Part shown: in pieces, positions 63,952 to 64,000 of the stretch
How positions within the stretch are numbered: position 1 is the first letter of the stretch
Layout: each line of letters opens with the position of its first letter
DNA from: JABMRW01 sp964396965
GTDB lineage: Bacteria > Chloroflexota > Dehalococcoidia > Dehalococcoidales > BS750m-G39
Reading direction: 5' to 3'
Length of the DNA stretch: 64,000 nucleotides
Assembly: GCA_964396965.1 (NCBI GenBank)
Contig: CAYNGD010000001.1
Location: forward strand, 73,832-137,831
Program-made: the position numbers and the translations under genes
The notes under the pieces: generated by a model
What the model was told of the DNA's origin: nothing
What the model saw: only the letters and a program-made list of their open reading frames with translations
Database searches by the model: none

Positions 63952-64000
63952 ATGCTAGGATAAAAAGCACCCACCCCTGAAGGTGAAATGACGGTCGAAA

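Overview
The window looks like chromosomal DNA of a Dehalococcoidia-type Chloroflexota bacterium. This is inferred from the uninterrupted branched-chain amino acid block ilvD-ilvB-ilvH-ilvC-leuA-leuC-leuD-leuB-cimA (a citramalate synthase gene next to the leu genes is typical of that group), from a GC-rich coding backbone, from lipoproteins and tail-anchored surface proteins, and from a Gram-positive-type LexA box. No 16S rRNA is present, so the assignment is not proven.

Layout. (1) 1-11653: the ilv/leu/cim biosynthetic operon, reading right, with an AT-richer membrane-anchored Mrr-like nuclease gene (7167-8372) inserted between leuC and leuD. (2) 11639-15979, reading left: archease, an FAD oxidoreductase, RtcB RNA ligase and a cysteine synthase. 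(3) 16235-20382, reading right: two conserved proteins of unknown function, a radical SAM protein, a thymidylate-synthase-like protein and a secreted HExxH metallopeptidase candidate. (4) 20410-38342, reading left: an 18 kb cell-surface cluster. In transcription order it holds a ribbon-helix-helix regulator (38175-38342), a beta-helix surface protein, a dockerin protein, a three-cohesin membrane-anchored scaffold, a second beta-helix protein, a tail-anchored adhesin-like protein, a lipoprotein that resembles a free protease propeptide, and a 1709-residue protein carrying a subtilisin domain, a clostripain domain, a cohesin and a dockerin. (5) 39365-44564: the phosphate operon pstS-pstC-pstA-pstB-phoU and a small downstream gene, both preceded by 11-bp-periodic PHO-box-like arrays. 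(6) 44960-45592: a cysteine-less isochorismatase-family hydrolase. (7) 45752-64000: an accessory region that starts at a broken tRNA-Lys gene. It contains small zinc-binding proteins, a pair of diverged non-coding repeats, a DnaQ-like exonuclease, an XRE regulator, a secreted ComEC-like MBL hydrolase, a DUF72 protein, an SOS-type promoter in front of a DUF6504-like gene and dnaE2, AT-rich hypothetical genes including a HEPN/DUF4209-like protein, and an IS3-family insertion sequence that has cut an HNH endonuclease gene.

How the genes may work together. The most interesting system is the surface cluster. I infer that a membrane-anchored scaffold with three cohesins recruits dockerin-bearing partners: the double protease and the Ig-domain protein. 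The protease carries both a cohesin and a dockerin, so it could chain or self-associate. The propeptide-like lipoprotein could hold the subtilisin domain in check at the membrane. This resembles cellulosome assembly logic applied to proteolysis in a non-cellulolytic lineage. The domain calls come from motifs read in the sequence; the assembly model is inference.

Limits: no database search was run, starts were picked from Shine-Dalgarno or promoter context, and small genes and promoters are less certain than the large genes.
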